The notes beneath the pieces were generated by a model. That model was not told the DNA's origin and made no database searches. It worked only from the letters and a program-made list of their open reading frames with translations. Shown piece by piece: positions 27,326 to 36,730 of a DNA stretch of 48,825 bases. The stretch is from an uncultured bacterium (lineage in GTDB: Bacteria; Bacillota; Clostridia; Oscillospirales; Acutalibacteraceae), in contig CASDTH010000034.1 in NCBI GenBank assembly GCA_949283655.1, positions 1 to 48,825 of the forward strand. The letters are read 5' to 3'. Both the position numbers and the translations under genes were made by a program. The first letter of the stretch is position 1, and each line of letters begins with the position of its first letter.

Positions 27326-30300
27326 TTAATCGTTATAATCGTCAAGCAGCTCGCTGGGTTCAAACAGGCTGTCTTCCTCAAACAGCTCCTCTTCCTGGAA
27401 GCTGCTCTCCTCCGCGTCGGAGCCATCGCCATCCAGTTCGATGCCTTCGCCTTCTACACCGAAACCCTCTGCGGAGCCCATATCATTCACCTCGCGGAAC
27501 ACATCGTCATCCGCCACGCTGAAGTTTGGCTCGTCGCCGTCAAAATTCTGCTTGAGGTCAATCTCGTTTTTATCCTTATCCAGCACTTTGACATCCAAGC
27601 CCAGGCTCTGCAGCTCTTTGATCAACACCTTAAAGGATTCCGGCACACCGGGCTTCGGCACATTCTGGCCCTTCACGATTGCCTCATAGGTCTTCACGCG
27701 GCCGACCACATCGTCGGATTTTACCGTCAGGATCTCCTGCAGGGTGTAGGCGGCGCCATAAGCCTCCAGCGCCCAAACCTCCATCTCACCGAAGCGCTGG
27801 CCGCCGAACTGCGCCTTACCGCCAAGCGGCTGCTGCGTCACCAGAGAGTATGGGCCCGTGGAACGCGCATGGATCTTATCGTCGACCAGATGGTGCAGCT
27901 TGAGGAAGTACATCACGCCGACTGTGATCGGGTTATCGAACTGGCGGCCCGTACGGCCGTCATACAGGATGGATTTGCCATCCTCCCGCAGCCCTGCTTC
28001 GCGCAGCGCATCGCGGATATCCGCCTCGTGCGCACCGTCAAAGACGGGCGTCATAATCTTCCAGCCAAGCGTCTTGGCCGCATACCCTAAATGGACCTCC
28101 AGCACCTGGCCGATATTCATGCGGGAGGGCACGCCCAGAGGGTTCAGGATAATATCAAGCGGCGTGCCATCCGGCAGGAAGGGCATATCCTCCTGCGGGA
28201 GAATGCGGGATACAACGCCCTTGTTGCCATGGCGGCCCGCCATCTTATCACCGACGGAGATTTTACGCTTCTGCGCGATGTGGCAGCGCACCACCTTGTT
28301 GACGCCCGGGCTCAGCTCATCGCTGTTGGCGCGCGTAAACTCCTCCACATCGACCACAATACCGTATTCGCCGTGCGGCACACGTAAGGAGGTGTCGCGT
28401 ACCTCGCGCGCCTTTTCGCCGAAGATCGCGCGCAGCAGGCGCTCCTCTGCGGTGAGCTCCGTTTCGCCCTTGGGGGTCACCTTGCCCACCAGGATATCGC
28501 CGGAGTGCACCTCCGCGCCCACGCGGATCACACCGAATTCATCGAGATCCTTGAGCGCATCCTCACCGACGTTGGGGATATCACGTGTGATCTCCTCCGG
28601 CCCAAGCTTCGTGTCGCGTGCTTCCGTCTCATATTCCTCAATATGGATGGAGGTAAACACATCGTCGCGCACCACTTTTTCATTGATGAGGACGGCATCC
28701 TCGTAGTTGTAGCCCTCCCATGTCATGAATCCGATAAGCACGTTTTTGCCGAGGCTGATCTCTCCGTTAGAGGTGGCGGGGCCATCTGCAATCACCTCGC
28801 CCGCCTCTACGTGCTGCCCGCGCTCCACAATAGGCCGCTGATTGATGCAGGTGCCCTGGTTGGAGCGCATGAACTTGATCACGTCATAGGTATCGATATC
28901 CAGGTCGCTCTTCTGGTCATCGGGTTTGATTTCAATCTTTTTTGCGCTGACGCGCGTGACCGTACCAGCGCGCTTTGCCAGCACCGTAACGCCGGAGTCC
29001 ACTGCCGCCTTATATTCCATACCGGTGCCGACAATCGGGGATTCCGTTTTTAGCAGCGGCACAGCCTGGCGCTGCATGTTCGCACCCATCAGGGCACGGT
29101 TTGCATCGTCGTTCTCCAGGAAGGGAATCATCGCTGTGGCGACGGAGACAACCATCTTCGGAGAAACATCCATGAAATCCGCCTTGGAGCTTTCGATTTC
29201 AAGGAACTCATCGCGGTAGCGGGCGTTGACCTTCGCGCGGGCAAAACGTCCGTTTTCATCCAGCGGCTCATTGGCCTGGGCGACGATGTAGTCATCCTCC
29301 ACATCCGCCGTCATATACACCACTTCATCCAGCACCACGCCGGTTTCCTTATCTACACGGCGGAAAGGCGCCTCGATAAAACCATATTTATTGATCCGCG
29401 CAAAGGTTGCGAGGTAGGAGATCAAACCGATGTTCGGGCCTTCCGGCGTTTCAATCGGGCACATACGGCCATAGTGGCTGTAGTGTACGTCGCGCACCTC
29501 GAAACCGGCGCGGTCCCGGGAGAGGCCGCCGGGGCCAAGGGCGGAAAGGCGGCGCTTATGCGTCAGCTCTGCCAACGGGTTCGGCTGATCCATAAACTGC
29601 GACAAGGGCGAGGAGCCAAAGAACTCCTTAATGGCCGCGAGCACAGGGCGGATATTAATCAGCGCCTGCGGGGTGACGGTAGCGCTATCCTGCGCCTGTA
29701 GGGTGGTCATGCGCTCACGCACCACACGCTCCATGCGGGTAAAGCCGATGCGGAACTGATTTTGCAGCAGCTCGCCAACGGAGCGGATGCGGCGGTTGCC
29801 CAGGTGATCGATATCGTCCGTTGTGCCGATATCGTTTGCCAGGCAATCCAGATAGTTGATGGAGGCAAAGATATCATCGATAGTAATGTGCTTCGGGATC
29901 AAATCGTCACATCGGCTCTTCAGCTCCGCGAACAGGGCGTCACGGTCATCCCCGCACTTTTCGAGGATTTCCATCAGGACTGTAAAACGCACCTTTTCAT
30001 TGATGCCGATATCCTCCAGCTCCTCCGTGGGGAAATCGACATACCCGCCGATGTCGACCATGCCGTTGGAGATCACCTTGATCTCCTTGCCATCCATATC
30101 CAAGTAGGCAACGCTCACGCCCGCCTGCTCAATCTCAGAGGCTTTGCCGCGCGTAATGAGCTCTCCCGCCTCGGCGAGCAGCTCGCCGGTCGCAGGGCTC
30201 ACTACCGGCTGCATGAGCCTATTGCCGGCCAGCCGGGCGGAGATGCCGAGCTTTTTATTATATTTATAGCGCCCCACGCGGGACAGATCGTAGCGGTGCG

Positions 30301-31102
30301 CGTCAAAGAACAGGCCGTCAATATGAGCCTGCGCAGTCTCCACCGTGGGGGGCTCGCCGGGGCGCAGCTTGCGGTAAACGGCGAGCAGTGCCTCCTCCGT
30401 ATTCTGGGTGGCCTCGCGGGTGTCGTGCTCCTTTTCCAGCGTGGCGAGGATGCGCTCATCATGGCCGAAATATTCGAGGATCTCCGCGTCGCTGCTCAGG
30501 CCGAGCGCGCGGATGAAGGTCGTGATCGGGATCTTGCGGTTTTTATCGATGCGGACATAGAACACGTCGTTCTGATCCGTCTCATACTCGAGCCACGCAC
30601 CACGGTTTGGAATGATGGTGGAGGTAAAAAGCTTTTTGCCAGTCTTATCGCGGCTCATACCATAATAAACGCCAGGGGAGCGCACCAGCTGGGAAACAAT
30701 CACGCGCTCCGCGCCGTTGATGACGAAAGTGCCGCTGTCCGTCATGAGCGGAAAATCGCCCATGTAGACCTCGTTCTCCTTGATTTCGCCCGTCTCCTTA
30801 TTGATAAGCCGCGCGCGCACGCGCATAGGGGCGGCATAGGTCGCATCGCGTTCCTTGCATTCCGCCACGGTATATTTCGGCTGATCGTCCATGCGGTAGC
30901 CGACAAAATCCAGCACAAGATTGCCCGTGTAATCCGTGATCTCCGCAATATCGCGGAAGACCTCCTTGAGCCCTTCGTTCAAGAACCACTGGTAGGAATT
31001 CTTCTGCACCTCGATGAGATTGGGCATCTCCATGACCTCGTTGATCCGCCCGAAGCTCATGCGGGTATTGTTGCCAAGCTGAACCGGTTTCACTTTCACC
31101 AT
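27326..31102 (-). CDS. rpoB: DNA-directed RNA polymerase subunit beta
   Basis: Second largest RNA polymerase subunit, 1258 residues. The rifampicin pocket (about 495-525: [24 protein letters not shown]) shows sensitive-type residues. The C-terminal clamp interface is normal ([20 protein letters not shown]). The last ~75 residues form a strongly acidic tail rich in D, E and S, longer than in Bacillus. There is no rplJ-rplL immediately upstream; instead the gene has a perfect-consensus promoter at 31314-31342 and a leader of about 205 bases with a GGCGAG/CTCGCC hairpin. Confidence 0.99.
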   Translation of the reverse strand: MVKVKPVQLGNNTRMSFGRINEVMEMPNLIEVQKNSYQWFLNEGLKEVFRDIAEITDYTGNLVLDFVGYRMDDQPKYTVAECKERDATYAAPMRVRARLINKETGEIKENEVYMGDFPLMTDSGTFVINGAERVIVSQLVRSPGVYYGMSRDKTGKKLFTSTIIPNRGAWLEYETDQNDVFYVRIDKNRKIPITTFIRALGLSSDAEILEYFGHDERILATLEKEHDTREATQNTEEALLAVYRKLRPGEPPTVETAQAHIDGLFFDAHRYDLSRVGRYKYNKKLGISARLAGNRLMQPVVSPATGELLAEAGELITRGKASEIEQAGVSVAYLDMDGKEIKVISNGMVDIGGYVDFPTEELEDIGINEKVRFTVLMEILEKCGDDRDALFAELKSRCDDLIPKHITIDDIFASINYLDCLANDIGTTDDIDHLGNRRIRSVGELLQNQFRIGFTRMERVVRERMTTLQAQDSATVTPQALINIRPVLAAIKEFFGSSPLSQFMDQPNPLAELTHKRRLSALGPGGLSRDRAGFEVRDVHYSHYGRMCPIETPEGPNIGLISYLATFARINKYGFIEAPFRRVDKETGVVLDEVVYMTADVEDDYIVAQANEPLDENGRFARAKVNARYRDEFLEIESSKADFMDVSPKMVVSVATAMIPFLENDDANRALMGANMQRQAVPLLKTESPIVGTGMEYKAAVDSGVTVLAKRAGTVTRVSAKKIEIKPDDQKSDLDIDTYDVIKFMRSNQGTCINQRPIVERGQHVEAGEVIADGPATSNGEISLGKNVLIGFMTWEGYNYEDAVLINEKVVRDDVFTSIHIEEYETEARDTKLGPEEITRDIPNVGEDALKDLDEFGVIRVGAEVHSGDILVGKVTPKGETELTAEERLLRAIFGEKAREVRDTSLRVPHGEYGIVVDVEEFTRANSDELSPGVNKVVRCHIAQKRKISVGDKMAGRHGNKGVVSRILPQEDMPFLPDGTPLDIILNPLGVPSRMNIGQVLEVHLGYAAKTLGWKIMTPVFDGAHEADIRDALREAGLREDGKSILYDGRTGRQFDNPITVGVMYFLKLHHLVDDKIHARSTGPYSLVTQQPLGGKAQFGGQRFGEMEVWALEAYGAAYTLQEILTVKSDDVVGRVKTYEAIVKGQNVPKPGVPESFKVLIKELQSLGLDVKVLDKDKNEIDLKQNFDGDEPNFSVADDDVFREVNDMGSAEGFGVEGEGIELDGDGSDAEESSFQEEELFEEDSLFEPSELLDDYND

Positions 31103-31313
31103 AGGCTCATCACTCCGTTCTTTTTTTATCCCCGAGGGTATTGATTCGTTTTATCAGGGCGCCGGCGAGGCTTTGTGCATCTCTCGCCGCCGTGCCGCAT
31201 AAAACTGGTAGAAATCATTGGCAAAAACGCTTGCTTTTTTGTGCAGAACATGATACAATCCATCTGACCATAAGAGGGCTGGGCAGACAAAACGCCATTA
31301 TATGCGGTAGATT

Positions 31314-31342
31314 ATTATAAACCGGCTGTCAACCATTGTCAA
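31314..31342 (-). promoter_or_regulatory. Perfect-consensus sigma-A promoter of rpoBC
   Basis: On the minus strand TTGACA (31342-31337), exactly 17 bases, TATAAT (31319-31314). Start near 31307. With the terminator at 31365-31402 it accounts for most of the 411-base gap 31103-31513. Confidence 0.93.
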
Positions 31343-31364
31343 GCGTAAAGCCGAAAAAAACGTG

Positions 31365-31402
31365 AAAAACCACCGTCAAAATTACTTTTGAAGGTGGTTT
31401 TT
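31365..31402 (-). terminator. Intrinsic terminator of the YtrA-regulated ABC operon
   Basis: AAAAACCACC (31365-31374) pairs with GGTGGTTTTT (31393-31402); inside, TCAAAA pairs with TTTTGA. It is followed on the minus strand by a further T7 run. It insulates rpoB from the ABC operon, and U-runs on both arms make it able to work in either direction. Confidence 0.92.
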
Positions 31403-31513
31403 CAATTTATTCCGCTTTTTTTCGCTGTTTTCAGGCGTTGACGGGATGGAGAAGCCCTGTTTCACTGCGCCGCCACACCTGCGGCATACCCCTTCTTACG
31501 CGCACTGGCTCTC

Positions 31514-32233
31514 TTATTCAAACAGCCTACGGTAGCGCGCCTCATCGTAGCCGCTGACCTCCCGCATCACATCCTCCAGCGTCTGCCCGCCCGCACGGAT
31601 ATCGTCAATACGGCAATCCCTGGCAATGTGCCCCGCCTTCAGGATCACAGCACGGTCGATGAACTGATCGATCTCATTGATCAGGTGCGTGGCGAGGAGG
31701 ATGGTTTCACCGTCCAGCAGGCTGTCGCCCATCAGCCGCAGGAAATCACGGCGTGTGAACACATCGTTACCGAGAAACGGTTCATCCAAAAAGAGGTAAC
31801 GGCAGCCCTTGGAGAAGCCCAGGCTGATCTCCAGCTTTGCCTTTTGCCCGGTAGAGAAGCTGCGCGCCTTCTGCTTGAGCGGCAATTCGAAATATTCCAG
31901 AAGTTTAAAATAGCGTGCGCGGTCAAAGCGGTCATAAAACGCCTCCAGAAAATCTGCATGCTCCTCCGGCGTTAGGAAGGGGAAAAATGTCCCCTGCTCC
32001 GTCATAAACGCTACCTGCCCGGCCGCCTGCAGCGCCGGCACACCGTCAATCGTCACACTGCCCCGCGTGGGGGGCATCAGACCCGCTGCAATTTTCAGCA
32101 GAGTGCTTTTGCCCGCCGCATTTTCACCGAGGACGCCGACTACCTCGCCCGCGTCCACCTGAAAATCGATCCCCCCCAGCGCCCAAGCGGCGCTGCCCGG
32201 AAACTGCTTGCCGAGTTGACTCACACAAATCAA
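31514..32233 (-). CDS. ABC transporter ATP-binding protein
   Basis: ATPase of a small ABC-2-like exporter or antibiotic-sensing transporter; 239 residues. Motifs are the Walker A variant GENAAGKST, the short signature STGQK (the form seen in YtrB/ABC-2 proteins), and the Walker B with LFLDEPFLGNDV, then HLINEI. I take the start as TTG at 32233: AAGGAGAG lies 7 bases upstream and the TTGA overlaps the upstream gene's stop, mirroring an ATGA overlap. Third gene of the operon governed by the GntR/YtrA-type repressor at 34633-35010. Confidence 0.92.
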   Translation of the reverse strand: MICVSQLGKQFPGSAAWALGGIDFQVDAGEVVGVLGENAAGKSTLLKIAAGLMPPTRGSVTIDGVPALQAAGQVAFMTEQGTFFPFLTPEEHADFLEAFYDRFDRARYFKLLEYFELPLKQKARSFSTGQKAKLEISLGFSKGCRYLFLDEPFLGNDVFTRRDFLRLMGDSLLDGETILLATHLINEIDQFIDRAVILKAGHIARDCRIDDIRAGGQTLEDVMREVSGYDEARYRRLFE

Positions 32234-33591
32234 AGCGCTTCTCTCCTTTCCTCCAGCTTCAGCTGCGTATACTCCCGGCATACCGGCGTCATCGCGCGCA
32301 GATCCTCCTGCTGCCCAGAACGGACCGTGCAGAAAAATACGAGTTCTCCATCGCGATATACGCTCAGGCAGGGGAAAAAGGCGGTTTGCGCGCGCGGATC
32401 CAGCTCATCCAATGGATTTCCATAATCTCGGTGGGCAAGGGAGAGAAGGTATAGCGTGCCATCCATATACAGCGCATCCTGCAGGCTGAGCGGGCGCTGG
32501 CCGCCCTCTGGACTCGGCGGCATCGAGAGCAGCTGCTCCACCACCATGCCGCGCTCCAAATCGATCACGTCGCATTGAAGCCCAGCTTCCTCTTCCGGCG
32601 GAGCGGCATCCTGCAACACGGAGAGCACAGCGTACCGGCCCTTGCACATAAAGTGGGCAGACCCATAACGCAGGTCTGCTATATTCCCCTCCGTCCAACC
32701 CGGTAGAGCGATGATTTGTTCTGTTCGCCAGCTGCCCGGGGTTACAATGCGGAGCGTCAGGCCGCCATCCACCTGGATAAACAGCGCCAGCTTCTCCCCG
32801 CAGGCCTGCATGGAGAGGATTTGCACCTCACCGCCCCGCAGCTCCACGGGGTAGAGGTTTTCCCGCTCGTAAAGCCGGGATTCCCCCGCACTCCAGGAGT
32901 ATTTGTCCACCAGGCCCGTCACATCATAAATCCCACCCGTACCGCGGCAAAAAGCGTCCGTCACGGTAATGGCATAGCAGCGCTCGCCCACCTGCACTAG
33001 GCTGCATCGCTCATTGTTCGTCCATGCTGCGGTGGAGGCGAGGATCTCCCCCTTCTCCCCGTTTGAGGATTCAACAAACAGGGTCGAGAGCCGTCCCCGG
33101 TAGGACACCTGCGTCGGCACGCGATAGGCGTAGTTTTGCGTGGCGCAGAAATCCGTCAGATAGAGCGCAAACCCCTGCGCCGTTTCACAGATGGACGGCT
33201 CCGTGCTGCTTATTACCGTATTTCCACCATCCAACTCCACCTGCTCCCCCGCAGCACAGGCGCGCCGTTCTACCTCCACGCCCGGCAGCGGCTCATGGTA
33301 GTAGGTGACCGACGGCGTGTACACGGTCTCCTGCTCGAGCATCGTCTGCCGGAGCGCCCGGTGTGTAATCGACTGCCCCTGCGAGGCAAAGCCGACGCTG
33401 TGGAAGGAATCCTCCAGAATACCGGAGATGCAAACCCCATTCAGCACAGAAGCATCCCCCTGCTGCTGCGCGAAGGAAATCCCCTCCGCATTGCGCCGGG
33501 TGAATAAGAAGATGCCGCTCGCTGCGAGCATAGCCAGCGTGCCAATCAACAGGGCGAGAAATGCTGCCGCCCGCTTCGTGTTCCGCTTCAT
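32230..33591 (-). CDS. Membrane-anchored extracytoplasmic protein of the ABC operon
   Basis: A 453-residue protein with a single N-terminal membrane helix (about 10-31: AFLALLIGTLAMLAASGIFL) and a large domain outside, predicted beta-rich. I do not recognise its family. The cysteines and aromatic-rich segments (YYHEPLPGVEVERR, YNDE-free) suggest a folded, possibly disulfide-bonded domain. It is encoded between the membrane subunit and the ATPase, overlapping the latter by 4 bases, so it is probably an accessory sensor or lid for the transporter. The start at 33591 has GGAGG 8 bases upstream. Confidence 0.78.
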   Translation of the reverse strand: MKRNTKRAAAFLALLIGTLAMLAASGIFLFTRRNAEGISFAQQQGDASVLNGVCISGILEDSFHSVGFASQGQSITHRALRQTMLEQETVYTPSVTYYHEPLPGVEVERRACAAGEQVELDGGNTVISSTEPSICETAQGFALYLTDFCATQNYAYRVPTQVSYRGRLSTLFVESSNGEKGEILASTAAWTNNERCSLVQVGERCYAITVTDAFCRGTGGIYDVTGLVDKYSWSAGESRLYERENLYPVELRGGEVQILSMQACGEKLALFIQVDGGLTLRIVTPGSWRTEQIIALPGWTEGNIADLRYGSAHFMCKGRYAVLSVLQDAAPPEEEAGLQCDVIDLERGMVVEQLLSMPPSPEGGQRPLSLQDALYMDGTLYLLSLAHRDYGNPLDELDPRAQTAFFPCLSVYRDGELVFFCTVRSGQQEDLRAMTPVCREYTQLKLEERREAL

Positions 33592-33605
33592 CCCGCACAC
33601 CTCCT

Positions 33606-34469
33606 TTACCCTAATTCACTGCGCCGCAGCCGCCCCGCAGCCGCAAGCAGCATATAAACCATACCGCCCGCTAAAAGCAGCATTGCGGGCACCACCATGA
33701 GAGCATCCTCCAGGCGCCACGTTCCGATGCTGCTCTGTGCATTGCTGATGGCAAAGCCCTCACAGGCAGCCGCCACCGCCGCCGGGATCACGGCGCCCCA
33801 GCTGCGCCCGTAAAAGGAGATGGCCAGATACACAGCCCCCACTGGCAGCAGCAGGAGCAGTGCTACCGCGAGCAGCCAAAACACCGGGTGGCGCGGATAA
33901 AACAGCTGCAGCATCGCCGTGCGCACAAAGGTGAGATACAGCTCATTCTCCGGGGGAACCCAACCGGCGGCAGGCAAAGGCGCGCCAAAGAGCCGGCTCG
34001 CGCCATCCGCACCGCCCGGCAGTGTGCACAGCAGCGATTCCAGCCGGTAAACCCCATAGCCTGCATAAACCGCAAGCAGCTGCGTGGCATACAGCAGCAG
34101 CACCGCAGCGGCGGCTGGCAGGAGCATCCCCCACAGCATGCCCCTGCTGCCCACCGGCAGAGTGCGCAGCGTGTAGGTGCTTTTCGCCCCGGCCGCGAAG
34201 CGCAAAAAATAGAGCAAAGCCCCGGCAAACACAAGCCCGTAGGCTGCATAAAACAGGATGGGTAAAACCGGCCTTCCAAAAATCTCCTGAAAGCTTACCG
34301 GCTGCGTCACATTCGGCAAGCTGGTAAGAGAACGGTAAAATGACCATCCCGCAAAAAGCACCTCGGCCGCCAGCAGCAGCGTATAAATCGGCCACAGAAA
34401 TTTCCCCATCCGTTTGAAATGCCAGGCAGAAAGCTGCAGTGTCTTTTGGGCCGCCTCCGTCCGTTTCAT
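33606..34469 (-). CDS. Multi-pass membrane subunit of the ABC transporter
   Basis: A 287-residue hydrophobic protein with about six membrane helices (roughly 22-42, 70-92, 105-130, 190-212, 220-245, 255-278) and a periplasm-side loop between helices 3 and 4. It looks like an ABC-2-type permease, as in YtrC/D-like transporters, though pairwise similarity is too low to name it. First gene of the operon; AGGGAGG precedes the ATG by about 10 bases. A YtrA-type operator lies 128 bases upstream at 34597-34616. Confidence 0.82.
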   Translation of the reverse strand: MKRTEAAQKTLQLSAWHFKRMGKFLWPIYTLLLAAEVLFAGWSFYRSLTSLPNVTQPVSFQEIFGRPVLPILFYAAYGLVFAGALLYFLRFAAGAKSTYTLRTLPVGSRGMLWGMLLPAAAAVLLLYATQLLAVYAGYGVYRLESLLCTLPGGADGASRLFGAPLPAAGWVPPENELYLTFVRTAMLQLFYPRHPVFWLLAVALLLLLPVGAVYLAISFYGRSWGAVIPAAVAAACEGFAISNAQSSIGTWRLEDALMVVPAMLLLAGGMVYMLLAAAGRLRRSELG

Positions 34470-34596
34470 TTGAACTTATCCTCCCTTTAATATTGTATCG
34501 ATGTAAGCCGCTCGCTTGTGCTTGCCTTGTGTTTGTAAAATGAAAATTCCATGGCAACACACCTTGTCAGGCCATAGCACATATGGCATTCTCTAA

Positions 34597-34616
34597 TGTA
34601 TTACTATCATAATACA
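34597..34616 (-). promoter_or_regulatory. YtrA-type operator of the ABC operon
   Basis: TGTATTA-CTATCA-TAATACA: a perfect 7-bp inverted repeat with 6-bp spacer, matching the operator in front of the regulator gene itself. A -35-like TTGACC lies just upstream on the minus strand (34625-34620), so a bound repressor would cover the promoter spacer. Confidence 0.85.
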
Positions 34617-34632
34617 CGTTGGTCAAAAAAAT

Positions 34633-35010
34633 TTATTCCTCTGGCCACTGCTGCGTGATGAGCGCCACCGCCTGCTGAAAGGTGAGCCCCAGCGCCTGCG
34701 CGCTCTCAATAAACCCCTGCGCCGCCTCGCTCTTAAGCTCCGCCAGCAGCCGATCACGTGCCTGTGGCGTTACACGCGCCACGCTGCCGCTGTTGCCATC
34801 CGTACGCATCAACCCCTCCTCCTCCAGCGCTTTATAGGCCTTCTGCACCGTGTTGGGGTTGATGCCAAGCTGCACAGCCAGCTCTCGCCGGGAGGGCAAC
34901 GCATCCCCATCCTGTAAAATACCACGGCAAATCTGCAAATGCACATACCGCACCAGCTGCAGATAGACCGGGTCGCGCGCATTCAATGTTAAACCAGTAA
35001 AGAGCTGCAC
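34633..35010 (-). CDS. GntR family transcriptional regulator, YtrA subfamily
   Basis: Short GntR-type repressor (125 residues) with an N-terminal winged helix (YLQLVRYVHLQICRGIL, then DALPSRRELAVQLGINPNTV and QKAYKALEEEGLM) and only a short C-terminal dimer tail, as in YtrA. These usually sit next to ABC transporter genes and respond to cell-envelope antibiotics. The start is GTG at 35010 with AGGGAGG 7 bases upstream; the open frame beyond that is not part of the family. It has its own perfect-consensus promoter with an operator inside it, so it is autoregulated, and it also controls the ABC operon downstream (34597). Confidence 0.95.
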   Translation of the reverse strand: MQLFTGLTLNARDPVYLQLVRYVHLQICRGILQDGDALPSRRELAVQLGINPNTVQKAYKALEEEGLMRTDGNSGSVARVTPQARDRLLAELKSEAAQGFIESAQALGLTFQQAVALITQQWPEE

Positions 35011-35026
35011 CAGATCGCCTCCCTTC

Positions 35027-35061
35027 AAGTGTATTATATTAGTAATACACTTGGATGTCAA
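35027..35061 (-). promoter_or_regulatory. Consensus promoter with embedded YtrA operator
   Basis: On the minus strand TTGACA (35061-35056), 17 bases, TATAAT (35038-35033). The operator AAGTGTATTA-TATTAG-TAATACACTT (35027-35052) has perfect 10-bp arms and covers the spacer and -10 box, so binding should block polymerase. Confidence 0.93.
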
Positions 35062-35105
35062 CTCTTTTTTCAAATCTTCTTTAGAAAGCCCCTTATAAAT
35101 ACAAA

Positions 35106-35135
35106 TTGACAACCCCGCAAAGCGCATGTTAAAAT
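35106..35135 (+). promoter_or_regulatory. Promoter of the DUF4474 gene
   Basis: TTGACA (35106-35111), 18 bases, TAAAAT (35130-35135). Its leader contains a terminator-like hairpin (35161-35186, AGGC-C-CCGG against CCGG-C-GCCT) followed by TTTT, so attenuation is possible. Confidence 0.75.
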
Positions 35136-35217
35136 CAGGATAACAGCCTGTCAAACGGCCAGGCCCCGGCGGAGAGACCGGCGCCTTTTGTTATGCATAT
35201 CGGAAAGGACGTTTTTT

Positions 35218-36495
35218 ATGAAGCAATCAAAAAGATGGACAAGCTGTATCTCCCTGCTGCTCATCTGTACGCTGCTGTTTACAGGAGCCGCTTTCCCACA
35301 GGAGGCGGAGGAACCCGCTGTTTCAACTGCCACAACAGTAGAAACAGGGGGCAACAGCGCCCGGCAGGCCGCTCCGGCGGCGCCGGCAGAGCCAGTGGAG
35401 ACTGCGCAGCCACAGAAGCCCTCGACCGCCTCTGAGCAGGTTACCGATCTAGCGCAGAAGCCTGCGGCGGCCGTTCAACCGGCCGGACCTATGGCCCCGG
35501 CTGCGCAGCAGGCGGAAGCGGCCGCACAGGAGGAAATGCCCGCTCCCCCCGTAGCGGATGCAGTGCAGGAGCTGCCCCTCTTCACGCCCGCATCGGCGCA
35601 ATTTGTGCGGGATGTAATCTGCGCTGTGCTGACGCAGATCGTGATTGGCCGCGCAGAACCGGATGCAGTCGTCAACGCAATCGAACGGCTGCCCATGGCG
35701 CAGGAGCAGCGCGCCGCGCTTGCCGCCCTCGCCGAGGATAGCGGCGGCAGCTTCCTTGACGCAATCAACGGGCTGACCGGTGCGATCGGGGAGGGCATCC
35801 ATCAGATTAATATCACACTGGGCGCCACCCCTTACCCCGGCGTTTATGAATTCCTAGGCGACTATGTGAAGGATGACGGCACCACTGCCCATGTTTCCTC
35901 CGGCGTATACTACGATGAGGCGACCGGCCTCGTCTATGGCAAGGACGGCACCGGCATGTTCTCCATCGGGTTTGATTACGATGCAGGCCAATACCTGGTG
36001 GTTGGCGCAACGCAGGCCTGGCAGCGGCAATTCGGCTTCTGCCGCCTGTATGATATCCTCTCTCCGCTCGTGTTCATGGATTACGACACCGTGCGCATCA
36101 AATTCCGTTATGACAACATGGACTGGATGGTTCAGCTCTGGAAAGGGAACTACGCCATCACCAACGGCGGTGAAATTGGCATTTACCATAAGCCTACCGG
36201 CCGTCTGGTTGAATTCTATGACTGTGCGGCGGATGATGAGCTGCCGCAGATGGCAATGACGCTGCGTAAAGGCGATCAGGTGCTCTTCTCGCGCGATTTG
36301 CAGCCGCACTGGTGGATGACCGGCTTTCAGCTTGGCACGCTCTATAAACCTGCACAGCTCACGCTGGACGGTCAGCTTGTCTTTGACGATCCCGGTATGC
36401 GGGATGCCTTTGTCGCCGCCTTCCAGCAGCAGGTTTGCCCGCTGACATCCTCCATTCAGGTAGAAGGGGATCTTGTTTCCTTCTCCTGGAAGTAA
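35218..36495 (+). CDS. Secreted DUF4474 domain protein
   Basis: A 425-residue exported protein. It has a signal peptide (about 1-25, core SLLLICTLLFTGAAF), an Ala/Gln/Pro/Glu-rich low-complexity region (about 26-110) that probably spans the wall, and a C-terminal DUF4474 domain (about 240-370: VRIKFRYDNMDWMVQLWKGN, then YHKPTGRLVEFYDCAADDEL). The function of DUF4474 is unknown; it occurs in secreted Firmicutes proteins. The start at 35218 has AAAGGA 8 bases upstream; the further upstream methionine at 35188 would truncate the signal peptide pattern. A strong terminator follows. Confidence 0.85.
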   Translation: MKQSKRWTSCISLLLICTLLFTGAAFPQEAEEPAVSTATTVETGGNSARQAAPAAPAEPVETAQPQKPSTASEQVTDLAQKPAAAVQPAGPMAPAAQQAEAAAQEEMPAPPVADAVQELPLFTPASAQFVRDVICAVLTQIVIGRAEPDAVVNAIERLPMAQEQRAALAALAEDSGGSFLDAINGLTGAIGEGIHQINITLGATPYPGVYEFLGDYVKDDGTTAHVSSGVYYDEATGLVYGKDGTGMFSIGFDYDAGQYLVVGATQAWQRQFGFCRLYDILSPLVFMDYDTVRIKFRYDNMDWMVQLWKGNYAITNGGEIGIYHKPTGRLVEFYDCAADDELPQMAMTLRKGDQVLFSRDLQPHWWMTGFQLGTLYKPAQLTLDGQLVFDDPGMRDAFVAAFQQQVCPLTSSIQVEGDLVSFSWK

Positions 36496-36518
36496 AAATC
36501 TATCCGTAAAAACAAATG

Positions 36519-36550
36519 TGGCGGCGCCCGTTGGCGCCGCCATCGTTTTT
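36519..36550 (+). terminator. Intrinsic terminator of the DUF4474 gene
   Basis: TGGCGGCGCC (36519-36528) pairs with 36533-36542 around CGTT, followed by TCGTTTTT. Confidence 0.92.
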
Positions 36551-36730
36551 ATGCGCTGCTCCTGCCGAACAGGCTCTTACAGGGTGTAGTGCTGAATAAC
36601 AGTAGCACTGTAGCTCTGATCCGCCGGGGAGGCAATCCATCCAGTTTTCGGGCTTCATCCCGCAAAGCTCCCGTTCTGTGCGATAAGGCCCTAATGCACA
36701 AATATGCGGCCGCTTTCAAGTCATGCTATT

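Noticed and set aside
29762..31144. A 460-codon open frame on the plus strand
   Set aside because: Antisense to the 5' half of rpoB; same explanation.
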